Assembly (NCBI GenBank): GCA_013407085.1
Contig: JACCGJ010000231.1
Coordinates: forward strand, 1 to 64,000
Origin: Atriophallophorus winterbourni
Taxonomy: Eukaryota; Platyhelminthes; Trematoda; Plagiorchiida; Microphallidae
Length of the DNA: 64,000 nt
Direction: 5' to 3'
Both the position numbers and the translations under genes were made by a program. This document shows positions 63,926-64,000 of this stretch, one piece after another. Below the pieces are notes generated by a model, which did not search any database, was not told where the DNA came from, and saw only the letters and a list, made by a program, of their open reading frames with translations. The number at the start of each line of letters is the position of its first letter. Position 1 is the stretch's first letter.

Positions 63926-64000
63926 GTAAGTGGGCCACGTTACACCTGATGTTAATTTGTGCAAATGTGACCAACGTTTGTTTGAAACGCTGGTACCATC

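Larger units (their letters stand above)
54996..64000 (+). repeat. Duplicated interval, copy 2 (USP48 exons 9-13)
   Basis: It aligns with 38832-46324 and continues past the window. It differs by three private family A insertions, a 704-bp insertion in exon 9, an extra block at 61946-62530, and scattered substitutions and small indels in introns. Confidence 0.9.

Noticed and set aside
1..64000. CRISPR array, phage or bacterial defence system
   Set aside because: Regular spacing of repeats is absent, introns and splice sites are everywhere, and the repeats are retroposons; the window is eukaryotic.

Overview
This window is eukaryotic, from an intron-rich metazoan genome. The protein families, large introns packed with CR1- and RTE-clade retroelements, and short phase-consistent exons fit a flatworm, most likely a digenean trematode (inference; no ribosomal or mitochondrial marker is present). 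Two host genes are readable, both on the + strand. (1) The 3' half of an EPS15/EPS15L1-type endocytic adaptor ends at 11704: five exons with Asn/Asp-Pro-Phe motifs and a C-terminal ubiquitin-interacting motif. (2) A nearly complete USP48-type deubiquitinase has 18 exons from 28224 to 51848 that chain in reading phase throughout. Together they give about 1168 residues: USP catalytic core, DUSP repeats and a C-terminal ubiquitin-like domain. Only the extreme N-terminal exon(s) were not found.

Layout: 1-11.9 kb EPS15 exons, with introns full of decayed CR1/RTE LINE pieces; 11.9-28.2 kb intergenic or 5' intron space holding a pogo/Tigger-like transposon inside a long palindrome (14.4-15.8 kb), a Ty3/gypsy integrase remnant (17.7-18.8 kb), a CR1-like LINE with a 412-codon open RT frame (21.1-23.2 kb) and RTE leader fragments; 28.2-51.8 kb USP48; 53.25-53.79 kb an RTE 3' end running into a placeholder gap of exactly 1000 N (53792-54791); 54.8-64.0 kb a second copy of the interval holding USP48 exons 9-13, lying downstream of the USP48 stop codon.

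The most striking features are the partial duplication of USP48 and a very abundant short interspersed element, called family A here. Family A is about 235 bp with more than 30 copies in 64 kb, a 9-bp stem, a CATAC/CATC-type tail and target-site duplications of 9-14 bp. Copy 1 and copy 2 of the duplicated interval differ by presence or absence of several family A insertions, one apparent SINE-SINE recombination deletion and a 704-bp compositionally odd insertion that breaks exon 9 of copy 2. The two copies may be a real tandem duplication or two haplotypes placed in series; read depth and spanning reads would decide.

Functionally, both host genes act in ubiquitin biology (a ubiquitin-binding endocytic adaptor and a deubiquitinase), but nothing in the sequence links their regulation. 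No prokaryotic operons, CRISPR arrays, rRNA or tRNA genes were recognised.
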